A stretch of DNA of 64,000 nucleotides, taken from the NCBI RefSeq assembly GCF_027943255.1, contig NC_072892.1, forward strand, positions 124,079,792 to 124,143,791. The letters run 5' to 3'. This DNA is from Anastrepha obliqua (taxonomy: Eukaryota > Arthropoda > Insecta > Diptera > Tephritidae). Shown here in pieces: positions 10,757 through 21,965 of the stretch (positions within the stretch are counted from its first letter, which is position 1; each line of letters opens with the position of its first letter). The position numbers were made by a program, and so were the translations under genes. The notes beneath the pieces are model-generated. The model saw nothing but the letters and a program-made list of their open reading frames with translations. It was not told the DNA's origin and did not search any database.

Positions 10757-11428
10757 TATATCATGTTTTTCTAAAAAAAGTTAATTATAACATGTATATA
10801 TTTGCATATGCAGTTAAACTTGTGAGAGATGCAATCGCGTGGGTGGTCGAAATGGAATCAGCACAGATAACGAAGGCTACCTTTTATGGAAAGGGATGAT
10901 ATTTTCAATGTTGTTGCTGTAATAATAGGGCACTCATTATTACCAAAACATGCAAGAAGTTTCCATGATGTCAAGTAGTCTGTAGAATATAACCGTCGAA
11001 AACTGTGCAAAATTAGGATGAGTTAACTGATCGTCTTTTCTGGATCCCCAGAATCAATTGACACATACCGTTTTGAAATACCAGCAGAGATTTTATAGAA
11101 CCACCCACTTGTTGAAAAAAAGGGTTTTATATATAAATTGTCTCCCTGGTTGTCGCTATTAGCAACCACTTAACACAAAAAGACTTTAAAAAATACTAAA
11201 AAAAAAGATTCAATATACGAAGAATAACTGTCATATCACGTCATTTTGATTCTAATACGAGAACTGCCATTGCTGAAGGATTTTGAATCTTTCAAAACTA
11301 AGACCGATTTGTTTCGGATAACTACCGTATGTAATAATAACAAACCAAGCAAGGGTTATACCGAGATTATAAAGCGTAAAAATCTTATATTTTGGTGAGG
11401 AACTTGGCTAAACAAAATTTGGTTCATA
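10757..11428. other. spacer without gene
   Basis: AT-rich, no family motif, no clear repeat. Nothing further supportable. Confidence 0.45.
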
Positions 11429-12331
11429 CATGGGTTGGAAAGTCCCGCACCTAACACATAGATCGCACTACTTTTATTCCGTTCGCCTCTTCACCTTTTC
11501 AGTTAATACTAACCTTAAAAAGGCAACTGTTAAAATTTCATGATATTCTATTCATTAGTTCGTGAGTGACTGTGGTAAGAGTGGTGCTACTTTCCTTATT
11601 TTCAGAAAAATGGATCAAAAAGAATTTTTGTTTTAATTTTAGACTGCTTCTCGATGAGAAAAAATACCGTTCAAGCGAAGCAACGGCTTAAAAAGTGTTA
11701 TGGGGAATCCGCTTGATCCGAAATACCAATAAAGCGATGGTTTGCTGACTTCAAACGCGGTCGTACAGACACCAATGAGGTGCAACGCAGTGGACGTCCA
11801 AATGAGGCGGTAACACGAGAAAACATCAAAAAAATCCACAAAATCATTTTTAATGATGAAAAAGTGAAGTGGCGAGACTTAGCTAACATTGTAAAGATAT
11901 CAAAAGAACGTGTTGGCTCTATACTGCATGAACGTTTGACTATGAGAAAGCTCTGTTTAAAGTAGGTGCCGCGTTTGCTCACTGTTAACCAGAAACAAGA
12001 ACGTGTTGATGATTCTGAGCAATGGCAAAACTACATGAATTGAACTGTGAATTGCTCCCGCATCAACGGTATTCACTAGATTTGGCTACCAGCGACGACT
12101 GGCTATACGCAGACCTACAAAAAATGTACGCCGGTAAGAAATTTCGCTCGCATGAAGAGGTTATCGCTGAAACTGAGGCCTATTTTGAGGTAAAAGATAA
12201 ATCGTTCTACAAAAGTGGCACTGAAATGATTTCGTTATTCTTGATGGAAACTACGTTGATGTATAAAGCCAATTTTGAACAAAAAGCAAAGTGTTTTCTT
12301 TGTTATGTTCGGGACTTTTCAGCCCAAGTGC
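11429..12331 (+). mobile_element. irritans-type mariner, internally deleted
   Basis: TA at 11427-11428 and 12332-12333 flank inverted ends that read CATGGGTTGGAAAGTCCCGC (left) and, on the minus strand, GCACTTGGGCTGAAAAGTCCC less its last base (right). The AAAGTCCCG core is typical of irritans-group mariners. At 903 bp it is about 400 bp shorter than a full element (~1.3 kb). The missing part is the middle of the transposase. Confidence 0.87.
11606..12255 (+). pseudogene. irritans-type mariner transposase with central deletion
   Basis: From ATG at about 11611 (MDQKEF) the frame is broken within 15 codons. It recovers as QAKQRLKKCYGES, then from 11780 RSGRPNEAVTRENIKKIHK and ISKERVGSILHERLTMRKLCLK, then VNQKQERVDDSEQWQ. 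It jumps at about 12022 to AKLHELNCELLPHQRYS and LATSDDWLYADLQKMYAGKKF, then EEVIAETEAYFE and the C-terminus. The junction removes roughly 130-140 residues with the first two catalytic Asp; only the third (SDDWL) remains. Irritans identity is inferred from ENIKKIHK, RMRKLC-like and EVIAETEAYFE blocks. Confidence 0.87.
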
Positions 12332-12333
12332 TA

Positions 12334-13096
12334 ATATTGTATATGAAATTTAATAAATCCTTTTATGTGCATATTTAAAAAAAAACACAATAAGCATTGA
12401 AGTAATACATCAAAGAGCTTTACTCGTGAAGAAATTCTCTTAATGCCGCTACCAACTTCTGAGTGCAACGTATGAGTGCATACGCTCCCAGAAAGCTGGT
12501 GGTATGCCGAAATCTTGCCTTGTAACCATTTTTACAAGCGGCACTTTTTGTAATGCTATGCGCCGTAAATCGCAAATAGCAATAACAACAAACAATCATA
12601 GTTACAAAAGCCTGCGAAATTGCAGAATGGTAATAAAAGTCAAGAGAGGCCACCTCAACGTTGACTAGAATTATGCGAACCAAACCAAAAGTGCATCTTT
12701 ATGCACGGTTGCATTCGCATGTATGTAGCGGTGACTATCCCTGCAGGGAAATCCACTGGTATTGAATTGGCTCGTTTCTACTGAATTTAGGTTGTTTTTC
12801 CTCTCTCTTCCACATGAGATATATATGAATTTTATTCGGTTACATCCCAGAAAATGGTAATTGACCCGCCCTGCATTGCTTTTCGGTAATTCCTATCGTA
12901 TACTAAATTCGACCTGAAATGCTTTGCAGCCCTTTTTCAGTAGCTCAGAATCAGTGTTAAATTCAACTAATTACATCCACTAGAAATAATACTATTTCGG
13001 CGTGGTCACTGCTGCTGTAAAAACTTTTGATAAGGTAGGATTATGTAGTTATAGGAATAATAATAAGAATAATTAGGAAATTCTAGCCTTCGAGAG
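12334..13096. other. 760 bases without recognisable gene
   Basis: Mixed-composition sequence. The longest frame (12420-12683, minus, 87 residues) has no motif I know. No repeat recognised. Confidence 0.45.
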
Positions 13097-13099
13097 TTG

Positions 13100-14145
13100 G
13101 AAAAGATTTCTAAATGGTTACGTATGATGATCTGTAACTCGGTATTTCTATCGAAAAGTTTAGTATTTCTTAGTATAAACTTACATATAGCGTTTTCGGC
13201 TTGGAGCTCTACTTGTTCTTTTTGCATTAAGTTGAAAAATCCGTCTCGAAAGATGAAGACCTTTGAAAATTTTCGTGCGATAATTTATTACGATTTTCGA
13301 CGTGGATGGTAGAAGCAGGAGTGCGTTGATTAAGTTACTGCGACTTTAGCGTTAGAGCATCAGACTTAGCCATTGTTCAACGCTAGTAAAACGAGTTTCA
13401 ACGCGAGATAGAAGCATCAATATTACTTGAGCATTTGGTCTTCAAGAAGATTTGTTCTCGTTGACTCGTAATTTGACTATTGCCTAAGAAAGGTCTCGTG
13501 TCTATTGGTGTAAAGGAATGTTGAAGAAACTCAACCGCAGTGGTTCAAATAACGTCTCTAACATCGTAACAGATGACAAATCTTGAGTCTATACATACAT
13601 ATAAGGCGGCAGCAAAACAACAAACGACATTATGGATGTTCCAAGGCGAGCTTAATTGAAGAAAAGTATTTCACTGAAGAAGCACCTCAAAGCGAATGGT
13701 TGCCCGTTTTTTCGGAAAATCCGGTCATGTAGCAATTGTATTACTGGAGTAACTTAAAAGAGTCAAATCTAAGTAGTACACAACCATTTGTTTGCCAGAA
13801 GTGCTCCGAGAATGAAGAAAAACTAACCGCCGAAACGAATCATCTTTCACGAGCTCTCACATATCGGCTCATTGAAAAGAGTTTTTGAGCATTCAAAAGA
13901 TAGAATTTGTGGGTTATCCGCTTTATTGCTCTAATTTAGCACTAATGACTTCTTTCTATTCCAGAACATTAAAAATAAAATGCGAAGTCGAGGTTTTTCA
14001 ATGAGTGAAGACGCTATTAAAGGCTTTAAATATCTCGTTTTGGAGGAATCCACTTCTTAGTGGCAAAAGTGCTTCGAAAAATGAACGAAGTTTATTTACT
14101 TCCAAGCAGAATATATGGAAAAACTATCAAGCCAATTTTATTATT
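13100..14145 (+). pseudogene. fossil mariner transposase, same family as 32560-33400
   Basis: Heavily mutated but legible along its full length in three frames: RAIIYYDFRRGW (start of the DNA-binding domain), KGMLKKLNRSGSNNV, IVTDDKS (first catalytic region), LKANGCPFFRKI, then HELSHISAH and the SIQKIEFVGYP.Y stretch of the catalytic core, and finally GKSASKNERSLFTSKQNIW at the C-terminus. At least ten stops and several frameshifts. A full gene would be about 345 codons, which fits the spacing, so there is no large deletion. The inverted repeats could not be defined with confidence. Confidence 0.7.
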
Positions 14146-15169
14146 ATTACACAGCGCTTTGGACGCAAATAAGTGATCTGAGAAAATATAAATTACAGGT
14201 AAATAGCGACGGTCCTGATGAAAGCGAGCTGATTGACTAGACTATCGAATTTATATTTTTTCGTATTGAATTTTTTCATAATGTGACTTCTTTTCCTTTA
14301 ATCAGGAATCGGTCTGCAGTACATTTTTTATTTTTATTTTTATTTTAAGTTTGTTGCTGTTTTTATTTTATTTACTTTCAATATAAAAATGTGATTTACT
14401 GAAGCGTAATGAGTTGTGTAATAAAGCCTTAGCTAAAATCAATTTTTTATTATTAGCGTAGCGTTATTGGGTGCCTTTTGCGTTGCAAAAGTACATTACG
14501 GCCTGAAAAAATACATTTTTTTTTTTTGCTGACTTAGTACAATTTTAAAATTTCAAATATCATCACTGTAGTGTGCGTGAGTAAGTGAATACACATGGCA
14601 GAAATTTTCAAATTTGCTTAAAAGCCACGTTTCACTTTTGCTGTGCACCGTCAAGGGAGAACAGTTTTATGCGACTTTTGTTGCACGAATTTTTGCCTCT
14701 ACCGTTTACGTTTGCTGCTGCAGTTGCCTGGCAAACATAGCATTGCAATTCATGGCGGCAAGACAAAACTTTAAGAGCATCGCTCTCTAAACCATGCTTA
14801 GCCGAGGGGGAAAATTGGAGTTTGCAAGTGCATGCCACGCACACAATTCGTATCGCAAAAAATGTGTGCACTTATACATCACATTAAGGTGGAGCATTGT
14901 TATGTGGAAATTTTTTTATATTTCTTTTAATACATAGCTTTGCTATGCTGAAAAGTTGTTCTTATAAGAAGTAATAAAAATCATCTAATTACAAATTTAA
15001 CAAATTTTGGAAAAACTTGGAAAAACTTTTATTCCAGAACTCACTTTAGAACAGCCTTGGCATGTGATTTTAAGGACGGCAACCCCAGCTTCCCTATAAA
15101 GCGCGGAGCCCATTTCCTTAAGTTCGGTTAGGCGATGTCCCAGTCGCTTACAAGTTTTTTTTCAACTGA
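14146..15169. other. 1 kb without recognisable gene
   Basis: 14290-14540 is strongly A/T rich with long T runs (e.g. 14515-14528). The 79-residue frame at 14632-14871 (minus) has no recognisable domain. No repeat assigned. Confidence 0.45.
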
Positions 15170-15502
15170 AAATAATGCCAAAGAAAGAATTGCTCGAAAA
15201 AGCAAACATCGAGCCACTTAACATTGGATTAGAATAGAGAAATGGTAGGGAATTGGTCACACTTTACGCAAGCAAGACAGTAACATAGCGAAGAAGGAAA
15301 CGGAATGGAACCCACTCACAGCGAGAGGAAGAGCGCCTGGCAGGCCAAGGAAAACCTGGAAAGGAACTGTAAGTCGCAAGACGACTCAGCGCGGGTTAAG
15401 CTGGAAGCAGGTGAATACGTTATCCAGTAATCGAACGAGATGGGGTGTAGGTGTTGTTGTTACGCTACGGACTCAAAGAATCAATGAAGATGATGATGAT
15501 TC
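15170..15502 (+). pseudogene. LINE 3' end with (GAT)n tail
   Basis: Reads RKWRMVGHTLRK-like, then WNPLTARGRAPGRPRKTWKGTV and RTQRINEDDDD, the closing part of a non-LTR polymerase whose hallmark is a W.GHTLR block followed by GRP..TW. It ends in GATGATGATGAT at 15488-15500, the simple-sequence tail expected at the 3' end. The reverse transcriptase is absent. Related endings occur at 48240-48470, 52560-52665 and 56125-56400 in diverged form. Confidence 0.72.
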
Positions 15503-15689
15503 CCTTGCATCGAAATTTTTTGTTTAGTGAGCAGCAGTTCGAAAATTCCGAACAAATCATCTAGAATGAAATTTTATTAACTACTCATTTGTTTCTCATT
15601 TAATTTTACTATTTTTATTATGAAAACGCAAGTATCACATTTTGCAAATAAATAAAAAATAAAAATTTTCATAAAAATTTTACCCTATT
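15503..15689. other. AT-rich spacer
   Basis: A/T-rich sequence between a LINE tail and a SINE relic; nothing recognised. Confidence 0.4.
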
Positions 15690-15776
15690 TAATTAAGCCG
15701 AATGGCTTGGTGCTTAACTACCATTCGGAATTTGGAGAACATAGGTTCGCGCCAATTATATTTATATACATAGATG
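15690..15776 (+). mobile_element. SINE relic: tRNA-like head joined to 3' tail
   Basis: Starts with the SINE head (AAGCCGAATGGCTTGGTGC, the A box of the tRNA-like promoter, then CTACCATTCGGAATT) and a damaged B box (GGTTCGCGCC). It passes directly into the extreme 3' tail CGCGCCAATTATATTTATAT known from the full copy at 30813-31142. The ~200-base body is missing. A deletion joining head to tail, perhaps through the shared CGCG word, explains it. Confidence 0.7.
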
Positions 15777-15799
15777 TTTAAGATTCTTCGTTTTTTTTC

Positions 15800-16290
15800 T
15801 AGGCGAATGAAGCTGATACTCTATAAAACAAGAATTAGGCCTTGCATGACTGATGCTTCTGAAACTGGGAGATACGGGAGGCGGTTGAAGAAAAGTTTAA
15901 CATATTTCAGCGAAAAAGTCCACGACACATTCTTCGGCCTTTGCGAATAGATCATGTCAGCTATCGCCTACGGTCCAACGATCATTACCTAGCTGAGCTA
16001 AACGACTTCCAAATCGCCAACTACATTAAGCTTCAGCGCCAGAAGTCAGCTGGACATGTTCTAAAGATGGATCCTAACGAAATTGCTAAAAAGATCTACA
16101 ATAGTAAGCTGTATGTGCCTCATAAAAGGGGTCGCCCAAGGTAACCTGGATTGATACAGTTAATGACAAAGTCAAACTCTTTGGACTGAAAAACTCGAGG
16201 ATGTCTCCAACGGATGGAGATTCCTGGTCAAAGCTATTGAGGGAAGTCAAGGTGCAATCCGGACCGCCACGCCAAAAATAGTGTTGAGTG
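15800..16290 (+). pseudogene. LINE (probably RTE-like) C-terminal fragment
   Basis: Forward frames give LILYKTRIRPCMTDASETG (the LLYK..IRPVLLYG.E block), then RIDHVSYRLRSNDHYLAEL, IKLQRQKSAGHVLKMD, KLYVPHKRGRPR and, after a stop at 16142, WIDTVND-like and REVKVQSGPPR. The order IKLQR..WAGHV then KGRPR..W is the carboxyl end of RTE-type non-LTR polymerases. The clade name is my inference. Reverse transcriptase motifs are absent. A distinct lineage from the WW/GHTLR copies. Confidence 0.75.
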
Positions 16291-17931
16291 GCTTAAAAAT
16301 AACGTTGATTTTTTACCTTTTTTTGCAGACGGCGTCGGATGTTCTCTTCCATACACAAAAATTATTTTACTGGAAGTCAGCTAGGGATGTGACTTCGAAC
16401 GCACTAACTCATTAAAAAGATAGCGCCAGCAAAAACATTTTTATGACGCCAGTCTTGTTTATTTTCGACTTCACCTAGGAGCTCAAAAATAAAAAAGGAA
16501 CTCAGGTACATTCATCGCGACCCATAAATAAACCTTCTAAGAACCGCATGTGGATTGCGAGCCGCAGTTTGGGGCCAACTGGGCTGTATACTTTATAGCG
16601 TAACTCTGATCGTTTGCTGAGATATTGCCGATGTTTGTTAGAATTGGTGAAGCTATAATGTTTGCAGATATATCGGAAGCCCCAGTGTGAACGCAGGCAA
16701 ATGCCAGAGCCGATAACGCTAATCGTATTTTCTTAAAAGGTACGATTTCAGTACGCTGTTTTGTTGTAAGACACTTACTAGAAAACGAAAAAGTAAAATT
16801 ATCGGAGAGATGACCATTGAGAGGAATCATTTTCAGCCAAAAGCGAGAAGAACATGGGTTTTTTAAGACTTCGTTTTTTTTTCTTTTATCCTGAGTTTAA
16901 TGTTTTTTTTTTTTTCTTTCAATGGAATGCAACTTTCCGCAAATCTGCTAAATGTGATTAAAAAAAAAAATTTCACTACACCCTAATGTATATACCACCA
17001 CTCTCGTAAGTATTTTTATTAGTTCATTGTCTAATATGTAGACTTGCTGGAAGCACATGCAAAAAGCTTAAGCAACTGCTCTTCGCTGAGCATTGGGAAA
17101 ACACTTAGGCAAAAAAGCAAGCAATATGCGCATAACAACAACTGCAATAGTAACAACAATAAAGCAGAAAGCAGAAAACAGAAAATACAAAAACAAAAAT
17201 ATACAGAAAATACTCAACTGGTTCAATGGCAATAGGCATTAGGACTTTTCTCCGCACCGCCGCTAATTTGCGCAAAGGAGGTCATGTGAGAGGAAAGAAA
17301 GCGGGATAAAAAACAGAAAAATGTATGGAACGAAAGAAAGAAGGTGTCTGCATTGTCAAAGCGAAAAGTTCATAAGAAAAAGTTCGGCACCGAGTGATTA
17401 GAGGAAGTGTGCTAGGATGCACAATTTACGCATGAAAATTAAGCTGTTTGCAAGAAAGACCGCAAATTATCGAGACTATGAAAGTTTCTCTGTTTTTTTC
17501 TTTTTTTGTTTCCCGCGGTAGAGTGAAACTTATAAAGTACGAATGCACACCTGAAGCTTGTGATATCAAAGTGTTGTTAAACGAACTTTAGTGCGGTGCA
17601 ACCAAACGATTTTCGATATTTGAAAAATTTGCTTGCGAAGGGTTGAGCAAAGTGAATATTTTTACAAAAGTACTGGAAATAAAAGTAAAAAAAAAACTAA
17701 TATAATTAGGGGCTTTTTAAATGTTTTTAAGTTTTTTAAAAATGTTTTTGAATTGACATTTGAAGTAGCATTTAGGCCTTTTCTCCAAAGGTCTACATAC
17801 TATTAAGTCTGCTTATACGTTTCAAAGTGCGATAAAATAATTATGGTACATTAAAAATTATTGATTTTCAGTAGCAAATTTTTAAAGGAAAGAAAATATT
17901 ATAACAAAATATTATTATATTAAGCTGATTC
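16291..17931. other. 1.6 kb without recognisable gene
   Basis: Contains T runs at 16310-16325 and 16900-16916 and an A/CAA-rich patch at 17130-17210. A 97-residue minus-strand frame at 16537-16830 shows no known motif; its content (many Ala, Ser, Ile) gives no functional clue. No repeat recognised. Confidence 0.45.
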
Positions 17932-18163
17932 TCTCATTTGTAGTGTACGTCTTGATGTTGTTCCGCAAATGGAGAGACCTTCAGTTTTATGCCGCCTCCA
18001 AAAGACAGTTGGTTTTTATGAGAAGCTTTTTTAAGGTAAAAATACACTCGGTACCCTATTTGAAAATTTTGTTTTCTCTCATTTGGTGTGTCGCGCACGG
18101 GATTATGAGCTAGAGCACTACCAAATGGTAGTATCGCAGCAACCTATTCGGCTATAGCGATCA
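17932..18163 (-). mobile_element. degenerate SINE copy
   Basis: On the minus strand the A-box end is TATAGCCGAATAGGTTGC at about 18140-18160. The body matches the other copies in reverse: CGTCTTGATGTTGTTCC, AAATGGAGAGACC and ATACACTCGGTACC. The B box is lost, with a G/C change pattern around 18085-18110, and the 3' tail beyond the TTTGTAGTGTACG word is absent. More diverged than the copies at 20.2, 30.8 and 61.1 kb, so probably older. Confidence 0.7.
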
Positions 18164-18429
18164 CTTAAAAATAAAAAATCGAAATATAAATAATATTGCA
18201 AAGAAGAAGTATCCCAGGTAAGCTATTTGCTCCGCTAAGAGAGAACTACAGAGACGCTTGCTGCTAAGTCTTGCACAAAGGATGGATATTTGAACGTTTC
18301 CAAGGGCTGAGCGGTGTACCTCAATGATGAATATTTTCCCCAATAATGTTTCTTCTTGTCCTCGAGGACGTCATGTGCACTACTTTCAGCAATGAAAGTC
18401 AGTATAAAGGCGTTCAGTGGCAGATAAAA

Positions 18430-19020
18430 AAACCAATTTCTCAGGCACCTGGCATTCGCGGTTGATATCTATTCATCAGCTTATAAACTTTGCGACCTTT
18501 TCTGTACTGCTGCTTACTCAAGCTACGCAAGAAAATCTTCAAGTTTCCGGCCTCAAGAATAAAGCTATTAAAACGAAAGCGCTGCATCTCGACTAGGTCA
18601 CAACAGAGCCGGTTACAGTGGGCACTCAACGGCATGAAAGTGCAGATAAATTTTGCTTTCTTGGCTGAATTGTCAACTCCGAAGGCGGCTCTGAGGCAGA
18701 TATTGATTGTAAAATCTCATTATTTGGTATCCTCGTGCCTTTGTGGCAAAATAAACACTTCGACCTTCAAACCAAATTACACACAACAACAACACAAACG
18801 TAAAATCTGTCCTCTTATATGGATGCACCACATGCAAAATAACCGTGGAATTCACGAGTGTGTCAACCGCTGCTTGCGCCGCATTTTGCGAATTTTTTAG
18901 CCCCGTACAATATCCAATTCGAACCTTCTAAAAAAGGCTAAGACGTGGCGACTGAAGTTCGAAAATGGAAGATGCAGTGGATAGGGAATACGAACTTTTC
19001 CACAAATGTTTACTCCGTTC
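18430..19020 (+). pseudogene. LINE reverse transcriptase and C-terminal relic
   Basis: Pieces in changing frames: FAVDIYSSAYKLCD (a ruined YADDICLLSHK..D block) at about 18455, NTRSQQ then ESADKFCFLG and IVNSEGGSEADIDCKIS around 18600-18720, a LLYG-like block at 18810, and CVNRCLRRILRIF at 18858-18898, the same block as CVNRCLRRILQIW at 48118-48160. Then KWKMQWIG (the W.GHT block). So this is a relative of the LINE at 47100-48475. It retains the order of the full element but is riddled with stops. Confidence 0.72.
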
Positions 19021-19509
19021 GATGGGGATGGAAAATGCATTAAATTCATTGAACCTTGTTGAACTTTCATCATGGATGTGACCAATATTTGTAATCTTTC
19101 TTTGGGATCAGTTTTCGTAGCATACAAACTTAAAATTCTAATGGCCGTAGTTAACCACCTCTAATGGTTGAGTGGTCCGGATTTGAGCAACCAACAAATT
19201 TTCAAAAAAATTTTACACTTTTTAATCAGAAATATTATGAAATTCTCGCGTCTTCACATTTATAGCCCATTGAATTTTGTGAACACAAAGTGTAAGTTTG
19301 AAGATGCTCGAAAATCACGTCGATTTTTGACGACTGGTTTTTTTTTGTTAGCGGTGTTGTATATTATCTTCCACATAAAACAAATATTCCACATTCCTTC
19401 TATAAATAAACTGGAAGTAAAATGCTACTCCTACTTTTGAATAGTTTCTCTTCTAACCTGTGTTTTTCCCCCTCCTTAAAATATTTTATTCACCGAGCTG
19501 TTAAGGCGA
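19021..19509. other. spacer without gene
   Basis: A 90-residue frame at 19168-19440 is hydrophobic at its end but matches no family I know. AT-rich. Confidence 0.4.
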
Positions 19510-20205
19510 TTTCACGCTTTTTTTAACACATATTTTTCAAATAAAAAAAGTGCTACACGCACACATAATAGAAGTGAAGAAGTGAAACTTTCAAGGCAGA
19601 CAAAGACAGAGGGAGAAACCCAATAGAGAATGAGAGAGAGAGAGAGAGAAGAATATATATCTAAATAAATTCACAACATTTGCAGAGATTACAAATATAC
19701 AAAATTTACAAAAAACGGAGAAGAGTCGACCGGTGTAGGTAAACACCGTACACAAAGCGTGGCAATCACCCGCACTACGCCGAGCGTTTATCAGCCGCAC
19801 AAACGCAGCGATTCCAGGACCGTAGCAACACCACAAATTACCACAAGGCAATACCAATAAATCCGACGCCGGAATGGATAGCACTTTATGGTACGCACAA
19901 GCCCTAGCCAGGAAATGGATATAAGCGTCAAAAAGTAGGCACCAAAAAAAACTCCAAAAAAATTGGGCCCAAAACACGCCCCAAACAGTAGGCACCAAGG
20001 AAATATAACGCCAAAAAGTAGGCACCAAAAATATGTTTCCTACAAGTTTGCACCAACAAACAAGCGCCAAAAAGTAGGCAGTGTTATTTCTCACTAAAAA
20101 TTAACAACCGCGAGGAAAAACTCAGGAAAAGTAGCCTAAAGTGTATCTAAAATATATATAAGGTATAGTTCTCTCTCTCTTTTCCTCTACTTTATATCTT
20201 TTTAC
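19510..20205 (+). repeat. unclassified ~700-bp dispersed repeat, copy 1
   Basis: Aligns along nearly its whole length, same orientation, with 45395-46108. Shared blocks include AAATTCACAACATTTGCAGA, ACAAAATTTACAAAAAACGG, GTCGACCGGTG and GAGCGTTTATCA. The right third repeats the phrase GCGTCAAAAAGTAGGCACC with variations (about 19926, 19985, 20008 and 20068), and a GA repeat sits at 19630-19650. The minus strand is open for 167 codons across it, but that frame is broken in copy 2 and looks like chance. No reverse transcriptase, integrase or transposase motif. It could be an LTR, a LINE 5' region or a nonautonomous element. Confidence 0.7.
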
Positions 20206-20208
20206 TCC

Positions 20209-20458
20209 ACACCACAAATAGGAGGAGGAGCTCGGCCAAACACCCCAAAAGGGTGTACGCGTCTTGATTTTGTTCCTCAAATGGAGGGACCTACAGGTTT
20301 AAGCCGACTCCGAACGGCTGATATTTTTATGAGGAGCTTTTTCATGGCAGAAATACACTCGGAGGTTTGCCATTGTTCACCGAGATTCGAACCGACGTTC
20401 TCTCTGTGAATTGCGAATGGTAGTCACGCACCAACCCATTCGGCTACGGCGGCCGCAG
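20209..20458 (-). mobile_element. tRNA-derived SINE with inverted 3' module
   Basis: Minus orientation. The A box is TAGCCGAATGGGTTGGTG and the B box GGTTCGAATCTCGG, both read on the minus strand, giving an internal RNA polymerase III promoter. Compared with the copy at 30813-31142 it lacks about 54 bases downstream of the B box. Its 3' end (20209-20262, ACCACAAATAGGAGG to GGGTGTACGCG) stands in the opposite orientation to the rest: the forward strand shows what should be its reverse complement. The AT tail is missing. Confidence 0.82.
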
Positions 20459-20463
20459 TTATA

Positions 20464-21260
20464 AAGGGTGATTAAAATTCAGGGGCCGATATTGAATGTG
20501 AATCTCACCTAAACGTCAAGATTTTTCTGCATTTCATTTGACAGTTTTCAATTTCAGACGAACTCAATTTGAACCATGGAAAGATACACAATCGAGCAAC
20601 GCGTTAAAGTTATTCAGGCTTATTATGAAAACGGGCGTTCAAATCAAAATGCATACCGAAGAAAATCATCTTCAGTGATGAGGCACGGTTTCATCTCAGT
20701 GGATTCGTCAATAAGCAGAATTGCCGCATTTGAGCGAATGATAATCCAAGAGTGATTGCCGAAAAACCAATGCACCCACAAAGAGTGACTGTTTGGTGAA
20801 ATGATAACGCACTTTTTATGGCCCGAATTGGAAGATATGGATGTGGCCGATATGTGGTTTCAACAGGACGGTGCCACTTGTCACACAGCTAACGAAACAA
20901 TGGCTCTTTTGCGCGAAAAATTTGATGGCCGAATAATCTCACGTCGCGGCGATGTCAATTGGCCGCCAAGGTCATGTGATTTGACACCGTTAGACTTCTT
21001 TCTTTGGGGTTATTTGAAAGAAAAGGTGTACGTCGATAAGCCAGCAACAATTCAAGAGCTAAAGGATGAGATAATTCGGCACATTAACGGCATAGAACCT
21101 CAATTATGCCTCAACGTCATCGAAAATTTGGACCATCGGATGCAGGTGTGTCGCCGAGGCCACACCATTATTAACATAATAAAGAGAAATGACAGTAATT
21201 TCTTAAAAAAATTGTATTTTATTCAAAATCAATACCGGCCCTTAAAACTTAACCACCCTT
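20464..21260 (+). mobile_element. rosa-type DD41D transposon, internally deleted
   Basis: TA at 20462-20463 and 21261-21262. The left end reads AAGGGTGATTAAAATTCAGG and the right end on the minus strand AAGGGTGGTTAAGTTTTAAG, then GGGCCG on both. About 800 bp, whereas the family needs about 1.3 kb. It follows directly on a SINE and precedes a LINE end. DD41D is the signature of the rosa group first reported from tephritid flies; the assignment rests on the Asp spacing in its transposase. Confidence 0.87.
20576..21230 (+). pseudogene. DD41D transposase with internal deletion
   Basis: Begins at ATG 20576: MERYTIEQRVKVIQAYYENG, a conserved N-terminal helix-turn-helix start. After NGRSNQNA it jumps, out of frame, to PKKIIFSDEARFHLSGFVNKQNC less its last residues, which contains the first catalytic Asp. 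A stop follows, then HPQRVTVW, another deletion, and from 20801 MWFQQDGATCHTA (second Asp) and RSCDLTPLDFFLWGYLKEKV (third). Exactly 41 residues lie between the second and third Asp. The C-terminus reads through into the inverted repeat. Confidence 0.86.
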
Positions 21261-21262
21261 TA

Positions 21263-21905
21263 CTAAGATCAAAGGTTGCTCAGAAATGCCTAGCAGCTCT
21301 TCAAGGTCAGCCTTATGTGGGTTGCGGAACATAGAGATATCGAAGGAAACATGAACTAGGTGGAAAGGGTACTAATCTTCCGCTGCTTGAATACAGAGGC
21401 AATATTGGAATTACTATGGCAGCTTGCAAATTAAGGAAAAAAAACTAATATTCTCCAGGAGGTCAATAGGTCATGGAGAGAAGAAAACACTTGTTATACA
21501 ATCAGGCTACTTTGGTCGTAAATAGATAAGAAAAAGTTAGGAGAATTGCTCTACCTCTCAAGAGATAGCATCTCGAAGGTCGTTGATTGTCTTACCGGTC
21601 ATTGGTGGTTACGTAGGTATTGGCACTCCTCTGAGGAAGAGGAATAAAACAGCAGAAGACTTGCTCTGTAATTGTCCAGCCTTAGCTAAGAGTAGAGCAA
21701 AGTTATTAGGAAAATACTATTTTGACTCTCTTACGGAAGAATCCGGTGTTGGGCTAAAACCAATCCTACGCTTCATAAGAACGTATAAATGCATCTATGA
21801 TGAATAAACACTAAGGTTCCCGTGCTACACAGTGGTACCACAACGCACCTACGTAGCCTAAGTGCATTGGCTATTCTAAGCCGACTGCCACAAAAACCTA
21901 AACTA
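21263..21905 (+). pseudogene. RNase H-type LINE, C-terminus and 3' end
   Basis: Forward frames: SWREENTCYTIRLLW, then LGELLYLSRDSISKVVDCLTGHW (the LL.LSR..L..L.GLLTGH block) and, from 21640, AEDLLCNCPALAKSRAKLLGKYYF, the terminal cysteine/histidine knuckle of RNase H-bearing LINEs. After the stop at 21807 comes a 3' part containing CAGTGGTACCACAACGC. Two frameshifts. The RNase H and polymerase domains are absent. It directly abuts the transposon ending at 21260. Confidence 0.75.
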
Positions 21906-21965
21906 ACCTACTGCCGTTCAGTAGGATAATAGTGATTTAATAGCACTTTTTATTCTTAATAATAA

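Noticed and set aside
16537..16830. 97-codon minus-strand frame, Ala/Ser rich
   Set aside because: No signal peptide pattern or domain I can defend and no supporting context.
19591..20094. 167-codon minus-strand open frame across the 700-bp repeat
   Set aside because: The matching frame in the second copy (45395-46108) is broken into pieces and no domain is recognisable; likely chance.
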